Part shown: positions 40,749 to 52,202 of the stretch, piece after piece
Layout: each line of letters opens with the position of its first letter
How positions within the stretch are numbered: the first letter of the stretch is position 1
Source of the DNA: Mitsuokella jalaludinii DSM 13811
GTDB lineage: Bacteria; Bacillota; Negativicutes; Selenomonadales; Selenomonadaceae
DNA length: 64,000 nucleotides
NCBI RefSeq assembly: GCF_000702905.1
Contig: NZ_JNKR01000009.1
Coordinates: forward strand, 1 to 64,000
Reading direction: 5' to 3'
Notes under the pieces: model-generated
Databases searched by the model: none
What the model saw: the letters and a program-made list of their open reading frames with translations, nothing else
Told to the model about the DNA's origin: nothing
Program-made: the position numbers and the translations under genes

Positions 40749-42083
40749 TTACAAGATCTGAGCAATCAGCAAGGTCAGGCTAATTGCCGTCAGCGAGGCC
40801 ACGCATGTCGCTGCCGTATACGACTTCAGGGCACCCTGCACCGTCAGGCCGAAATACTCCTTGACAATCCAGAAGCCGGAATCCGTGACGTGCGAGAAGC
40901 AGATGGCACCGGAACCGACTGCCAGGCAGACGATAGCCGGGTCGAGATTCGGATACTGCGGAAGCATCGGCAGGACAATGCCAGCAGAGGTCATCATCGA
41001 GACTGTCGCCGAGCCGACAGAGAAGCGCATGATTGCTGCTACGAACCACGCCAGCAGCAGTGAATTCATGTCAAGGGAAGTCAGGATCTCACCGAGCTTG
41101 ACACCGAGGCCGCTGTCCAGCAGCACCTTGTTGAAGGCACCGCCTGCACCGATGACAAGCAGGATGCCTGCGACCGGACCAAAGCACTGTTCCGTGTACT
41201 TCAATAGGTCCTGCATCGTCTTGCCACGGCAGATGCCGAGCGACCAATAAGCGAAGAATGCCGAGATCAGGAGAGCCGTAATCGGGTTGCCGATGAAGTC
41301 GACCTATACGCCAACTGGCGAATCCTTCCAGGGAGACAGCGCGAAGATGGTCTTTGACACCATGATGAGCATCGGCAAGAGAATCGTGAACAGCGTGATG
41401 CCGAAATTCGGCAGCTCACTATCCGGCACTGGCTTCTCGCCCTCGCGCAGCGTGTCAAGGTCCGAATGGATGCCCTTGGAAACAAAGCGCGTCCAGATTG
41501 GGCCGCCCACAGCTGCACAGATGGTGCAGACAACGAGGCCGAGCAGGATGACTTCACCGACATCGGCACCGAGTGTCGCCGTGATGGCCATGGCAGCCGG
41601 ATGTGGCGGCAGCATGCAGTGGACGACCTGCAGCGAGATGCCAATCGGCACGCCGATGCGCACGATGGAAAGGCCCGTAGCGCGCGCCACGCTGATGACA
41701 AGTGGAATCAGGAGGACAAAGCCAACCTGGAAGAACACAGGGATGCCCGTGATTAGGCCGACGACCATCATGGCCCAGTTCGCGCGCTTCTGGCCAAAGC
41801 GAGCGATCAAAGTACGTGCCAGGCGCTCAGCGCCGCCGGAAGTCTCGAGCATCTTGCCGAGGATACTGCCAAATCCGAGTACCGTCGCCAAGAAGCCCAG
41901 TGTGCTTCCCATACCAGCCTCAATGGACTTGCAGATGCCATTGAGCGGCATCCCTGTCACGAAGCCCACATAGAAACAGACGATGACCAGGCTGACAAAT
42001 GCCTGTATATGCGCCCGCATGATCAAGAATACGACGAGCATGATGGCTGAAAGCAATGTGCCTACTAAGAAAGCCGTTTCCAA
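40749..42083 (-). pseudogene. gntP: Gluconate:H+ symporter (GntP family) with in-frame amber codon
   Basis: The reading frame from ATG 42083 encodes a GntP permease: LGFGSILGKMLETSGGAERLA, GLITGIPVFFQVGFVLLIPL, and after the break FIGNPITALLIS, GAGGAFNKVLLDSG and CFSHVTDSGFW. At 41304-41306 a TAG interrupts it (..SPVGV-stop-VDFIGNP..) without a frameshift; TAT or TAC for Tyr is the likely ancestor. Without suppression only 259 of 444 residues are made. About 12 helices are expected in the intact form. It could be a recent mutation or a sequencing error. Confidence 0.85.
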
Positions 42084-42148
42084 AATCGTTCCCCCATTTC
42101 TTTCTGCAATATCTGGTACGCCCTCTATAAAGGCCGGCTACGCGGCAC

Positions 42149-42988
42149 TCACTTCAGGTCAAACCAGTCGAGATACTCCCGCACGACGTTTTCCATCGCC
42201 GACTCTGCCTGCTTGGCAACCTGCTCAAAGCGGAGATTCGGGTCATCCTGTGCAGTGAGATACTCCCGAGCCGCGCGGACACCGCTTGTCGACACCTCCG
42301 TATTGATGTTGATCTTCCGAATGCCGCGGCGGATGGCCTCCTGCAAAGTGTCGCGCGAGATACCCGAACTGCCGTGCAGGACGAGGGGCGTCTCCACAGA
42401 CTGCGCGATGGCAGACAGGCGCGCAAGGTCCAGATGCGGCGTTCCCTTATAGAGGCCATGTGCATTGCCAATCGAGATGGCCAGCGCATCGACACCCGTC
42501 CCTTCTGAGAATGCCTGTGCTTCCTGCGGAGTCGTATAGCTTCTCGGATCACCCGGGTCACCAGAGCCGTCTTCATCATTGAGGTAGCCGAGCTCACCTT
42601 CCACACTGACGGAGACGAGATGCGCTATGTCCACGATTCTTGCAGTCGAGCAGATATTTTCCGCAAGCGGCTTCGACGAGCCGTCAAACATGATGGAAGT
42701 AAAACCGGCGCGTATCGCCCGCAGGACGGTCTGCTCCTGCTTCGTGTGGTCAAGATGGAGCACAACTGGCTGCGGAGTCGCCGCTACATACGACTTCACC
42801 AGAGCGGCTATTGCCTCGAGCGGCATGTGCCTGTCATATTTTTCCCCAAAGGCCAGGATGACAGGGTGACTGCCATCCGTAGCCTTCAGGACAGCCTGGA
42901 CGGATTCGACATTGTAGACATTGAATGAACCAATGGCACAATGGCGTTCTTCCGCCAGGCGCAAGATTTCCTGAAGATTGACCAGCAT
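42149..42988 (-). CDS. Class II ketose-bisphosphate aldolase
   Basis: The 279-residue metal-dependent aldolase has the family motifs: NLQEILRLAEERHCAIGSFNVYN at the start, HLDHTKQ (Asp80, His81), VSVEGELGYL, AISIGNAHGLYKG and VLHGSSG (zinc histidines), NINTEV near the end. Members cleave fructose- or tagatose-bisphosphate or other ketose phosphates to give DHAP. In this operon it follows a DUF1537 kinase, so its substrate is probably the phosphorylated keto acid made by that kinase. It starts 1 base after that gene's stop. Confidence 0.92.
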   Translation of the reverse strand: MLVNLQEILRLAEERHCAIGSFNVYNVESVQAVLKATDGSHPVILAFGEKYDRHMPLEAIAALVKSYVAATPQPVVLHLDHTKQEQTVLRAIRAGFTSIMFDGSSKPLAENICSTARIVDIAHLVSVSVEGELGYLNDEDGSGDPGDPRSYTTPQEAQAFSEGTGVDALAISIGNAHGLYKGTPHLDLARLSAIAQSVETPLVLHGSSGISRDTLQEAIRRGIRKININTEVSTSGVRAAREYLTAQDDPNLRFEQVAKQAESAMENVVREYLDWFDLK

Positions 42989-42989
42989 A

Positions 42990-44411
42990 TCATTTCTCCT
43001 CGAGCTTCGCTACAATGTCGCGCAGGGTAGTGACAGCGCCGACATTGCCAGGGAAGATGATGTAGCTCATGCCCGGGAACTTGCTTTCAGCACCAGTCTT
43101 CCAGACAGGGATGCCCGGTGCAACCTGACCAAGGACAAGAGCGCGCTTGACCGAGAGTCCTTTCGTGCCGACATCGCTCGACGTGATGCCACCCTTCGCG
43201 ATAAGGAAGGCAGGCTGGATGGAGAGACGGCTGACAATGCTCGTGATGGCCTCCGATATCTTGACAGAGACACGCAGCGACTCTTCTTCCGAGCCAGCGT
43301 CAAAGCGCTTGCGTCCCGTGTAGACCGCTACGGTCTGACCGTTCTCGATGGCCTGCTCCACATCGCCTACGACTCGCCTCAGCTCTGCTTCGAGCTTCTC
43401 CGGCTCTAAGACGAGCATGTGATTGAACTCGATAAACTTGACATCCTTGAGCTCCTTGAGCTTGGCCAGCTGATCCGTCGTCTTCTTGACGTGCGAGCCG
43501 ATGATGATGAGGCCGCCATTCGTATTGCCCGGCACGACGAGTTCTTCCTTCGTCAGGAGTGCCTTGTCCGGCACGCCGCCGATGACCTTCGTCCAAGCTG
43601 CCGCCGTGCGGAACATGAACGTCTTGCCTGCCTTCATCGCACGGATCATGGCAATCGCAAAGACTTTGACATCGACATAATCCACAGCATTGACAATCAC
43701 CTTATTGAAGTCCTTGACCGCCATGAGCTGCTCGACAATCTTATCGACAGCCACAGCACGGAGATCATCCAGCGAGATGCACGTGACCGCAGCAGCCTTG
43801 AAAGCCCCCTTCGTCTTTTCCTCTACATACTCCGCAAGATTCGACTTCGTGTAGCTGAACGTCTTATCCTTCGCAAATTCCGTCTCTCCAGCCGGTACAA
43901 GGTAATCACCCTCCTGCACGTAGTGGACATCGCCAATCGTGAAGCGGCCGCCTTCCTTGAAGAACGGCATCAGGACTTCGCCATCAATCGTCTTGCCCGA
44001 TTCCTGCTCCAGCGTCTTGCAGAGCGTCTCTGTCTCAAGCGGATAATGGCCGCGCAGCGTCGAATCGCTGCGGCTGATGATCATAAACTCCCGCCCGGTC
44101 TTCTTGGACTCTGCCATGACGCGTTCTGCAATCGTCTGATGGACTTCTTTCGTATACTGGGCAGAGAATGCACGGGAATTCGTCAGAATGAAGAACATGT
44201 CCTGTTCCTCAGCAAAACCGGCCGCAATACTCTCTTCCGACCAGTCCGTGTAGACATGGATGCCGTTGACTGTCTGCACCCCCGTCGGATCATCGTCCAG
44301 CACGATGATCTTCTTGTGGAAATCCTCGCGCTCTTTTGCCAGCATCGTATCGACTCGTTCCTCGTCGCCAGCGGGGATATCCTTGAACAATTCTTCTTTG
44401 AGTACCTTCAT
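42990..44411 (-). CDS. Four-carbon acid sugar kinase family protein (DUF1537)
   Basis: The 473-residue product belongs to the DUF1537 kinases (OtnK, DtnK, OiaK), which use ATP to phosphorylate keto or hydroxy sugar acids. Visible: N-terminal LDDDPTGVQT (residues 38-47), LTNSRAFS, SRSDSTLRGHYP, and the C-terminal AKGGITSSDVGTKGL nucleotide-binding part. ATG 44411 is chosen over 44432 because GAGGA lies 7 bases upstream and it follows the garR stop by 10 bases. The exact substrate is unknown; garR-like and aldolase neighbours give the pathway context. Confidence 0.92.
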   Translation of the reverse strand: MKVLKEELFKDIPAGDEERVDTMLAKEREDFHKKIIVLDDDPTGVQTVNGIHVYTDWSEESIAAGFAEEQDMFFILTNSRAFSAQYTKEVHQTIAERVMAESKKTGREFMIISRSDSTLRGHYPLETETLCKTLEQESGKTIDGEVLMPFFKEGGRFTIGDVHYVQEGDYLVPAGETEFAKDKTFSYTKSNLAEYVEEKTKGAFKAAAVTCISLDDLRAVAVDKIVEQLMAVKDFNKVIVNAVDYVDVKVFAIAMIRAMKAGKTFMFRTAAAWTKVIGGVPDKALLTKEELVVPGNTNGGLIIIGSHVKKTTDQLAKLKELKDVKFIEFNHMLVLEPEKLEAELRRVVGDVEQAIENGQTVAVYTGRKRFDAGSEEESLRVSVKISEAITSIVSRLSIQPAFLIAKGGITSSDVGTKGLSVKRALVLGQVAPGIPVWKTGAESKFPGMSYIIFPGNVGAVTTLRDIVAKLEEK

Positions 44412-44421
44412 GACTTTATCC

Positions 44422-45318
44422 TCACTCTTCATGCGTCTTGACTACGACACCGGAAATATTCTCATAGAACTGGACAATGCCACTGTGATCATCCATCAGA
44501 TGGCCCGTCGCCTTCAAGCTGTGCATGATCTGCTCCAGCACCCCCGTCATGACGAGTGGCAGGTCGAGTTTCTTGGCCGTATCCATGACATTCGTGATGT
44601 CCTTGAGGTTAATCTTGATCGGTCCGCCCGGTTTGAAATTGCGGCGGAACATCATCGGTGCCTTAGCATCCAGCACCGTGCTGCCAGCCAGACCGCCGCG
44701 GATTGCCTCGTAGACTTTCTTCGGATCCGCGCCGGCCTTGGTCGAAAGGATGAGCGCTTCGGCTACCGCTGCGATATTGAGGTTGACGATGACCTGATTG
44801 GCCAGTTTCGTCACCGAGCCGCTGCCCGTCGGTCCGACCAGTGTGATGGAAGATCCCATCGCTTCAAAGACATCGCGAACCTGATTGAGGACAGCTTCTT
44901 CACCGCCGACCATAATGGCCAGCGAACCTGCAACTGCACCCGGCTCACCGCCGCTGACCGGTGCATCGAGGAACGCGCATCCCTTCTCTGCTGCCAGTTC
45001 AGCAAATTCCTTCGATTCCACCGGCGTGACGGAGCTCATATCCACGATGACCGTGCCTTCCTTGACACCAGCCAGGATGCCGTCATCGCCCTTGAGCAAC
45101 GAGCGGACAATCGGACCACTCGGTACCATCGTGATGACGACGTCTTGATCCGCTGCAACTTCCTTTGCTGAAGAAGCACCCTTTGCCCCCTCTTCTACCA
45201 GTGCCTTGACTGCATCCTCCACGATATCGTAGACAGTCACAGCAAAGCCTGCTTTCAAGAGATTGCGAACCATCGGTTTGCCCATGATGCCCAGTCCTAC
45301 AAAACCAATCTTCTTCAT
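44422..45318 (-). CDS. garR: 2-hydroxy-3-oxopropionate reductase-like (GarR/LtnD family)
   Basis: The 298-residue NAD(P)-dependent beta-hydroxyacid dehydrogenase begins with the Rossmann motif GFVGLGIMGKPM, has the substrate loop DAPVSGGEPGA, catalytic Lys in GSVTKLANQ and the GarR-like stretch IRGGLAGSTVLDAKAP. It interconverts tartronate semialdehyde and glycerate, or in LtnD oxidises a tetronate. Next to DUF1537 an oxidising role on a sugar acid is likely. First gene of the acid-sugar operon; AGGAGG precedes the ATG. Confidence 0.88.
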   Translation of the reverse strand: MKKIGFVGLGIMGKPMVRNLLKAGFAVTVYDIVEDAVKALVEEGAKGASSAKEVAADQDVVITMVPSGPIVRSLLKGDDGILAGVKEGTVIVDMSSVTPVESKEFAELAAEKGCAFLDAPVSGGEPGAVAGSLAIMVGGEEAVLNQVRDVFEAMGSSITLVGPTGSGSVTKLANQVIVNLNIAAVAEALILSTKAGADPKKVYEAIRGGLAGSTVLDAKAPMMFRRNFKPGGPIKINLKDITNVMDTAKKLDLPLVMTGVLEQIMHSLKATGHLMDDHSGIVQFYENISGVVVKTHEE

Positions 45319-45348
45319 GATGTACTCCTCCTAAATAGCATGTTGCAT

Positions 45349-45382
45349 GTAGTATACTACTTTGTAGTGTGTAGTATACTAC
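45349..45382. promoter_or_regulatory. Two GntR-type operators before garR
   Basis: The 12-base palindrome GTAGTATACTAC occurs at 45349-45360 and 45371-45382, centres 22 bases apart (two helix turns). A third copy overlaps the gntR promoter at 46134-46145. The shape fits FCD-type GntR regulators. Confidence 0.88.
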
Positions 45383-45450
45383 TAAAATCTATAAGAAAAT
45401 TCATGACTAGCATGAATCTTTCTTTTGTATGTTTCTGTATGTACGGATAC

Positions 45451-46110
45451 TTACTCCAGCAATGTCGTCCCCAAAGCCATGGCGGTTTCCTGCATATGCT
45501 GCATAAAAGCACGCATCGCGGAATTTTCGTCTCCATGCAGGATTTCCTGCAGGATCTGATGATGTTCCAAGCACGCTTTTGCATTGCGGCGGCTCATGTG
45601 AAGAGAATTATATGTGGCCTGCTCAATCTTTGTGCGCATCTGATCGTTGATGCGCTTCAGATAAGCATTGTCCGTACACGATACCATCAGGCAGTGGAAG
45701 TCCGTATCGGCCTTCATGTACTCGAAATGATGTGACTCATCCTGTGCGAAGCTCTCGCTGTCGGACTGACAGGCCTGCATTTCCCGAATGACCTTCTGGA
45801 ACGCTGCTTCATCGCGATGACGGACGAGATAACGGAGACTGTAGCCCTCTATCGCGATGCGCGCCTGCAGGATCTTCTGCAGATCTTCAGGCAGGACAGG
45901 CTTGACGCCCCAGCCGCGATTGGAGAATACTTCCAACATCCCCTCATTCGTCAGGCGAATGACAGCCTCACGGACTGGCGTACGCGATACCTCGAGCTTG
46001 TCAGCAAATTGCTGCTCTGAGTAAATGACACCCGTCTGCAGCTCTCCTTTGATGATAGCGTGTTTCAAGTATTGATATACCTGATCTTTATACGAGACTT
46101 TCTTGATCAC
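45451..46110 (-). CDS. GntR-family (FCD) regulator of the acid-sugar operon
   Basis: The 219-residue product has an N-terminal winged helix (YKDQVYQYLKHAIIKGEL, EQQFADKLEVSRTPVREAVIRL) and a C-terminal FCD effector domain with metal-site histidines (HFEYMKADTDFHCLMV and LEHHQILQEIL). The GTG at 46110 is preferred since GAGGAGA lies 7 bases upstream and the domain then begins at residue 3. Three GTAGTATACTAC palindromes flank it, one on its own -10 box, so autorepression and control of garR are expected. The effector is probably the sugar acid or an intermediate. Confidence 0.92.
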   Translation of the reverse strand: MIKKVSYKDQVYQYLKHAIIKGELQTGVIYSEQQFADKLEVSRTPVREAVIRLTNEGMLEVFSNRGWGVKPVLPEDLQKILQARIAIEGYSLRYLVRHRDEAAFQKVIREMQACQSDSESFAQDESHHFEYMKADTDFHCLMVSCTDNAYLKRINDQMRTKIEQATYNSLHMSRRNAKACLEHHQILQEILHGDENSAMRAFMQHMQETAMALGTTLLE

Positions 46111-46133
46111 ACTTCTTTCTCCTCTCGCTGTAT

Positions 46134-46165
46134 GTAGTATACTACTAAATGTCATGCAATGTCAA
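46134..46165 (-). promoter_or_regulatory. gntR promoter with overlapping operator
   Basis: On the minus strand TTGACA (46165-46160), 18-base spacer, TATACT (46141-46136). The palindrome GTAGTATACTAC (46134-46145) covers the -10 box. Confidence 0.85.
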
Positions 46166-46172
46166 TACAAAA

Positions 46173-46213
46173 AATAAAAAAGAATAGGAAGCCGCCCCAA
46201 AAAGGCGACTTCC
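46173..46213 (-). terminator. Terminator of metK
   Basis: A 10-bp stem with one mismatch (46187-46196, 46204-46213) is followed on the minus strand by TATTCTTTTTT. It lies 33 bases after the metK stop. Confidence 0.8.
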
Positions 46214-46246
46214 CCTTCTATGACTTTATATCTGTTATTACAGTTA

Positions 46247-47437
<1,191 letters not shown>

Positions 47438-47549
47438 GAGAGAAACCTCCTTCTGTTGAATCCATACTACTGAAATACGGACGAATCCACTCAGCTCCAG
47501 AACGGCCTGCACGGACCAGCAAGCTCACCGCTCTTCCCGTACATCAGAA

Positions 47550-47574
47550 AAAGCTCTCTATAAAAGAGAGCTTT
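47550..47574 (-). terminator. S-box controlled terminator before metK
   Basis: A 10-bp stem AAAGCTCTCT/AGAGAGCTTT with a 5-base loop lies just downstream of the aptamer; the T-run on the minus strand is short. It is the expression platform of the riboswitch. Confidence 0.85.
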
Positions 47575-47582
47575 CTATCGCA

Positions 47583-47688
47583 CTCTCATCTTATAGGCTG
47601 AACCTAAAGGAATTGGCACCGTTTTGACAAAGCGTCAATGGTTGCCGCGGTTTCATTGGGCCAGTCCCTCCGCCGCTCTGGATGTGAG
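47583..47688 (-). promoter_or_regulatory. SAM-I (S-box) riboswitch
   Basis: On the minus strand the conserved S-box core is plain: GGAGGGACTGGCCC, then GAAACCGCGGCAACC, then GGTGCCAATTCC, closed by a P1 stem (CTCACATC with GATGAGAG, one mismatch). High SAM should favour the following terminator and shut off metK. The 47438-47766 spacer holds this element, its terminator and promoter, and the pyrR terminator. Confidence 0.95.
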
Positions 47689-47712
47689 TTCACTATTCTG
47701 CTTGTTGTATTC

Positions 47713-47742
47713 ATCATAACGCATCCGCAGGGCCGCTGTCAA
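47713..47742 (-). promoter_or_regulatory. metK promoter
   Basis: On the minus strand a perfect TTGACA (47742-47737), 18-base spacer and TATGAT (47718-47713), about 25 bases before the S-box. Confidence 0.8.
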
Positions 47743-47745
47743 GCA

Positions 47746-47766
47746 AAAAATGAAGCAGGTTCATTT

Positions 47767-47768
<2 letters not shown>
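47746..47768 (-). terminator. Small hairpin terminator at the pyrR stop
   Basis: A 9-bp A/T-rich stem AAAAATGAA/TTCATTTTT with a 5-base loop overlaps the pyrR stop codon and ends in a T-run on the minus strand. Its low GC makes it weak. Confidence 0.55.
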
Positions 47769-49330
<1,562 letters not shown>

Positions 49331-49414
49331 ATTCACTCATCCATCCCTTTCTTCTCCTCCAGCTCCACGCCTGCTCCTATCTCATGCCTACCATCCATCG
49401 CGCACTCTGTGCGC

Positions 49415-49852
49415 TCACGCATCTTTCATGCGGAACAGTATGGCAAAGACCATGCCTGCAACGCCGAGCACAATCGCAACATCGGCCACATTGAATACGG
49501 GCCAGATGCGGAAATCGAAGAAATCGATGACGAGGCCCTGGCGGATGCGGTCGATGAGATTGCCGACGGCCCCGGCAAGCATGGCAACACAGCCGTAGTA
49601 GAACGCTGCGGGCTGCCTTTTAAGCTGCCTGTGGTAGGCCATGAAGGCGATAAAGAGCGCCACCGCCGCGAGGACGAAGAACCAGCGCGCCTGCGGCAGC
49701 ATGCCGAAGGCGGCACCAGGATTCAGCACGTAGGTGATGTGGAAGATATGTGGCACGACGGGCAGACTCTCACCGGGCAGGAAGTTCGCGCTGATGGCGT
49801 ACTTCGTCAGCTGGTCGGCGACGAGGATCAGGACAAATAATACAAACGCCAT
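49415..49852 (-). CDS. lspA: Prolipoprotein signal peptidase
   Basis: The 145-residue inner-membrane protease has four helices and removes signal peptides from prolipoproteins. Conserved elements: DQLTKY, NPGAAFG, and the aspartyl pair in GNLIDRIRQGLVIDF and FNVADVAI. It starts 9 bases after the divIVA stop. The window encodes at least five predicted lipoproteins that would need it. Confidence 0.96.
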   Translation of the reverse strand: MAFVLFVLILVADQLTKYAISANFLPGESLPVVPHIFHITYVLNPGAAFGMLPQARWFFVLAAVALFIAFMAYHRQLKRQPAAFYYGCVAMLAGAVGNLIDRIRQGLVIDFFDFRIWPVFNVADVAIVLGVAGMVFAILFRMKDA

Positions 49853-49861
49853 GGCGCTGTC

Positions 49862-50446
49862 TCAGCCCTTCTGTACAGCATCAGCTGCAGGGGCATTCTC
49901 CTGTGGCGCAGCTGGATTTGCCTCAGACTTCTCTTCCTGCTGCGGCGCAGTGGTCTGCTGGCGCGGCAGACGGTCGATGGCATCATGGAGCACAGCGAGC
50001 TCCGACTCAAGCGCTGCCTTGATCTGATAGAGGAACTGCGACTTGGCCTCGACGAGGCGGCAGTACTCGACAGTGGCGGACTTGACCTGGTGGTCAGCTG
50101 CCTCCACCATCTGGCGCGCCGAGATCTCAGCATCACGGCGCATGTTCTGGCACTCCTTCGCCGTGCTCTCGCGCAGGTTCTCTGCGTGCTGCTTGGCCGT
50201 GTCCGTGACCTCATTGGCCGTCTTCTGCGCAATCAGCAGCGTCTCCTTGAGATTGTTCTCGAGCTTCTGGTACTGCGCATTGTCCTTCTTCATGCGGGCG
50301 AGTTCTTCCTTGAGGTTGTCGTTCTCGCGGAAGAGTTTCTCGTAGTCGTTGACGACCTGGTCGAGGAAGTCATCGATCTCATCTTCGTTGTAGCCGCGGA
50401 AGCTGCGCTTAAATTCTTTGTTGTGGATATCGAGTGGTGTAAGCAA
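49862..50446 (-). CDS. divIVA: DivIVA family cell-division protein
   Basis: The 194-residue product has the membrane-curvature N-terminus MLTPLDIHNKEFKRSFRGY and a long coiled coil to about residue 160, then an acidic Pro/Gln/Ala tail. DivIVA marks poles and septa. The start is TTG at 50446, eight bases after GGGAGA, which gives the family-typical first residues; upstream in-frame ATG gives an untypical extension. In the usual cluster sepF-proC-ylmH-divIVA-lspA. Confidence 0.94.
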   Translation of the reverse strand: MLTPLDIHNKEFKRSFRGYNEDEIDDFLDQVVNDYEKLFRENDNLKEELARMKKDNAQYQKLENNLKETLLIAQKTANEVTDTAKQHAENLRESTAKECQNMRRDAEISARQMVEAADHQVKSATVEYCRLVEAKSQFLYQIKAALESELAVLHDAIDRLPRQQTTAPQQEEKSEANPAAPQENAPAADAVQKG

Positions 50447-50512
50447 AATCAAGATCTCCCATCTATATGAATGAGTCTGTGAATCCATGCATCTGTGGCC
50501 CGTCTGTACTCG

Positions 50513-51307
50513 TCAGATGTAGCGCTTGAGCACGACGACGGTGCGGCCCTTCTTCGTCTGGCCGCGGACTTCCGCGACCTCGAGGCGGCCGCGGCCGCGC
50601 ATCGAGATGATGTCGCCCTCTTTGACCGTCTGCGACGCGCTCTTGACCGGTTGCCAGTTGAGCTTCATCTTGTCAGCGGCGATGTCAGCGGCCGCGCGAC
50701 TGCGCGACGAACCGAAGCCCGAGGCCGCGATTGAGTCGATGCGCAGCGAGGCGACCGTCGCGCGGATCTCCTTGCAGCGCTCCTCGCGCGGCGCAATGTC
50801 CGCAAGGTCTGCCATCTCGCAGCTGACGCCAACGGCGCCGATCTTCGTGAGGTTCTGGAGCAAGTACTCTGCCATCTTGCTGTCGCAGAGTATGCGCACA
50901 GAATCCGCTGTCACCAAGAGGTCACCGAGGCGGTCCCGTTCAATGCCAAGCCCCATCAGGGCGCCGAGCACATCGCGGTGGCTCAGGCGTGCAAACTGAC
51001 CGTTCCACGATGCCTTGAGGCAGGCGATGTCAAAGCCAGCGGGCGTGCCGGCGAAGTCCTCGTGGATGTACATCGCACGCGCACGTTCCGCACCCTGATA
51101 GCCGCCGCCGAAATCGACGCACAGCCCCGGATAGTTGGCTGCCACCGTCTCTGCGATTTCCTGGCCGTACGGGTCTAGGAAGCCGCTCAGGCGGAATTTC
51201 TGGCTGCGCTGCACGGCTTCTGCGAGGTCGACGAGCTTGACGACCGTCTCCTCGCCTTCCGTGCCCTTGTAAAACCGTATGAGTTTTTCTTTCTGTTCAC
51301 TTGCCAT
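50513..51307 (-). CDS. ylmH: S4-domain RNA-binding protein YlmH
   Basis: The 264-residue protein has an N-terminal region with RSQKFRLSGFLDPYGQE and a C-terminal S4 RNA-binding domain (GFGSSRSRAAADIAADKMKLN, KEGDIISMRGRGRLEV). YlmH binds ribosomes and has been linked to rescue of stalled translation. In the division gene cluster; the ribosome site before ATG 51307 is weak. Repeated CTTACTT words (about 51318-51343) overlap the end of proC just upstream. Confidence 0.93.
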   Translation of the reverse strand: MASEQKEKLIRFYKGTEGEETVVKLVDLAEAVQRSQKFRLSGFLDPYGQEIAETVAANYPGLCVDFGGGYQGAERARAMYIHEDFAGTPAGFDIACLKASWNGQFARLSHRDVLGALMGLGIERDRLGDLLVTADSVRILCDSKMAEYLLQNLTKIGAVGVSCEMADLADIAPREERCKEIRATVASLRIDSIAASGFGSSRSRAAADIAADKMKLNWQPVKSASQTVKEGDIISMRGRGRLEVAEVRGQTKKGRTVVVLKRYI

Positions 51308-51330
51308 ATATGCTTCTCTTACTTCTTTTC

Positions 51331-52146
51331 TTACTTCTTACTTTTCCCTAAGTCCTTCGACTTCTCCGTTGCAGCGATCACGGCGTCCATCAGCGCGCCG
51401 CGCAGGCCGCGGTTCTCGAGCACGCGCACACCGGCAATCGTCGTGCCGGCCGGACTCGTGACCTGGTCGCGCAGGGCGTCCGGATGCTTCCCCGTCTCGA
51501 GGACCATCTTTGCCGCTCCGTAGACGGTCTGCGCCGCCAAGAGCGTCGCATCGTCGCGCTTGAGGCCCGCGGCCACGCCGCCGTCCGACAATGCGTCGAT
51601 GAGCAGGAATACGTAGGCCGGACCGCTGCCTGAGAGCCCCGTCACGGCGTCCATCGCGGACTCCGTGACTTCGATGGCGCGGCCGACCGAAGACAAGAGC
51701 TCCGCGACGATGGCGGACTCCGCCTCTCCCGCGCGCGTGCCGCAGGCAAAGGCCGACATGCCGGCGCCGACAGAGAGCGGCGTGTTCGGCATGATGCGCA
51801 CGACAGGCTGCTCCGCAAACGACGCTTCCAACACATCGAGCGTCAGTCCTGCGACGATTGAGAGGATCAGCGTCGTGCCCTTCACCTTGTCCTTGACCTC
51901 TGCGATAGCCTTGGCCGCGGCCTGTGGCTTGACGGCGAGGAAGAGGACATCGACATGGCCGAGGAACGAGTCCGCTCCCACGCTCGCGTGGATGCCGTAC
52001 TGCTCAGCGAGCTGCTGGCAGCGCGCTGCCTTGTGGTCCGATACGTAGATGTTCTCGCGGCTGACTGTCCCCTGCGTGATGCCGGCGACGATGGCCTCTG
52101 CCATCGCGCCGCCGCCGATGAAACCGACGCGCAAATCCATGCTCAT
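51331..52146 (-). CDS. proC: Pyrroline-5-carboxylate reductase
   Basis: The 271-residue NAD(P)H enzyme reduces pyrroline-5-carboxylate to proline. Motifs: GFIGGGAMAEAI, FLAVKPQ, RIMPNTPLSVGAG, SGSGPAYVFL and QVTSPAGTTIAG. Lies between sepF and ylmH, its common place in Firmicute division clusters. GAGGGGGC precedes the ATG. Confidence 0.96.
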   Translation of the reverse strand: MSMDLRVGFIGGGAMAEAIVAGITQGTVSRENIYVSDHKAARCQQLAEQYGIHASVGADSFLGHVDVLFLAVKPQAAAKAIAEVKDKVKGTTLILSIVAGLTLDVLEASFAEQPVVRIMPNTPLSVGAGMSAFACGTRAGEAESAIVAELLSSVGRAIEVTESAMDAVTGLSGSGPAYVFLLIDALSDGGVAAGLKRDDATLLAAQTVYGAAKMVLETGKHPDALRDQVTSPAGTTIAGVRVLENRGLRGALMDAVIAATEKSKDLGKSKK

Positions 52147-52202
52147 AGAAAAGCCCCCTCAGACTTTACAGTATCCCTAGTATTCTTGCGGATGCGATGC
52201 AC

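Noticed and set aside
41304-41306. Amber codon in gntP as programmed pyrrolysine or suppressed codon
   Set aside because: GntP permeases are not known to use it and no pyl gene is seen; a nonsense mutation or read error is simpler.
43419-44441. Plus-strand frame of 340 codons opposite the DUF1537 gene
   Set aside because: Complementary shadow of a gene with clear kinase motifs; no ribosome site.
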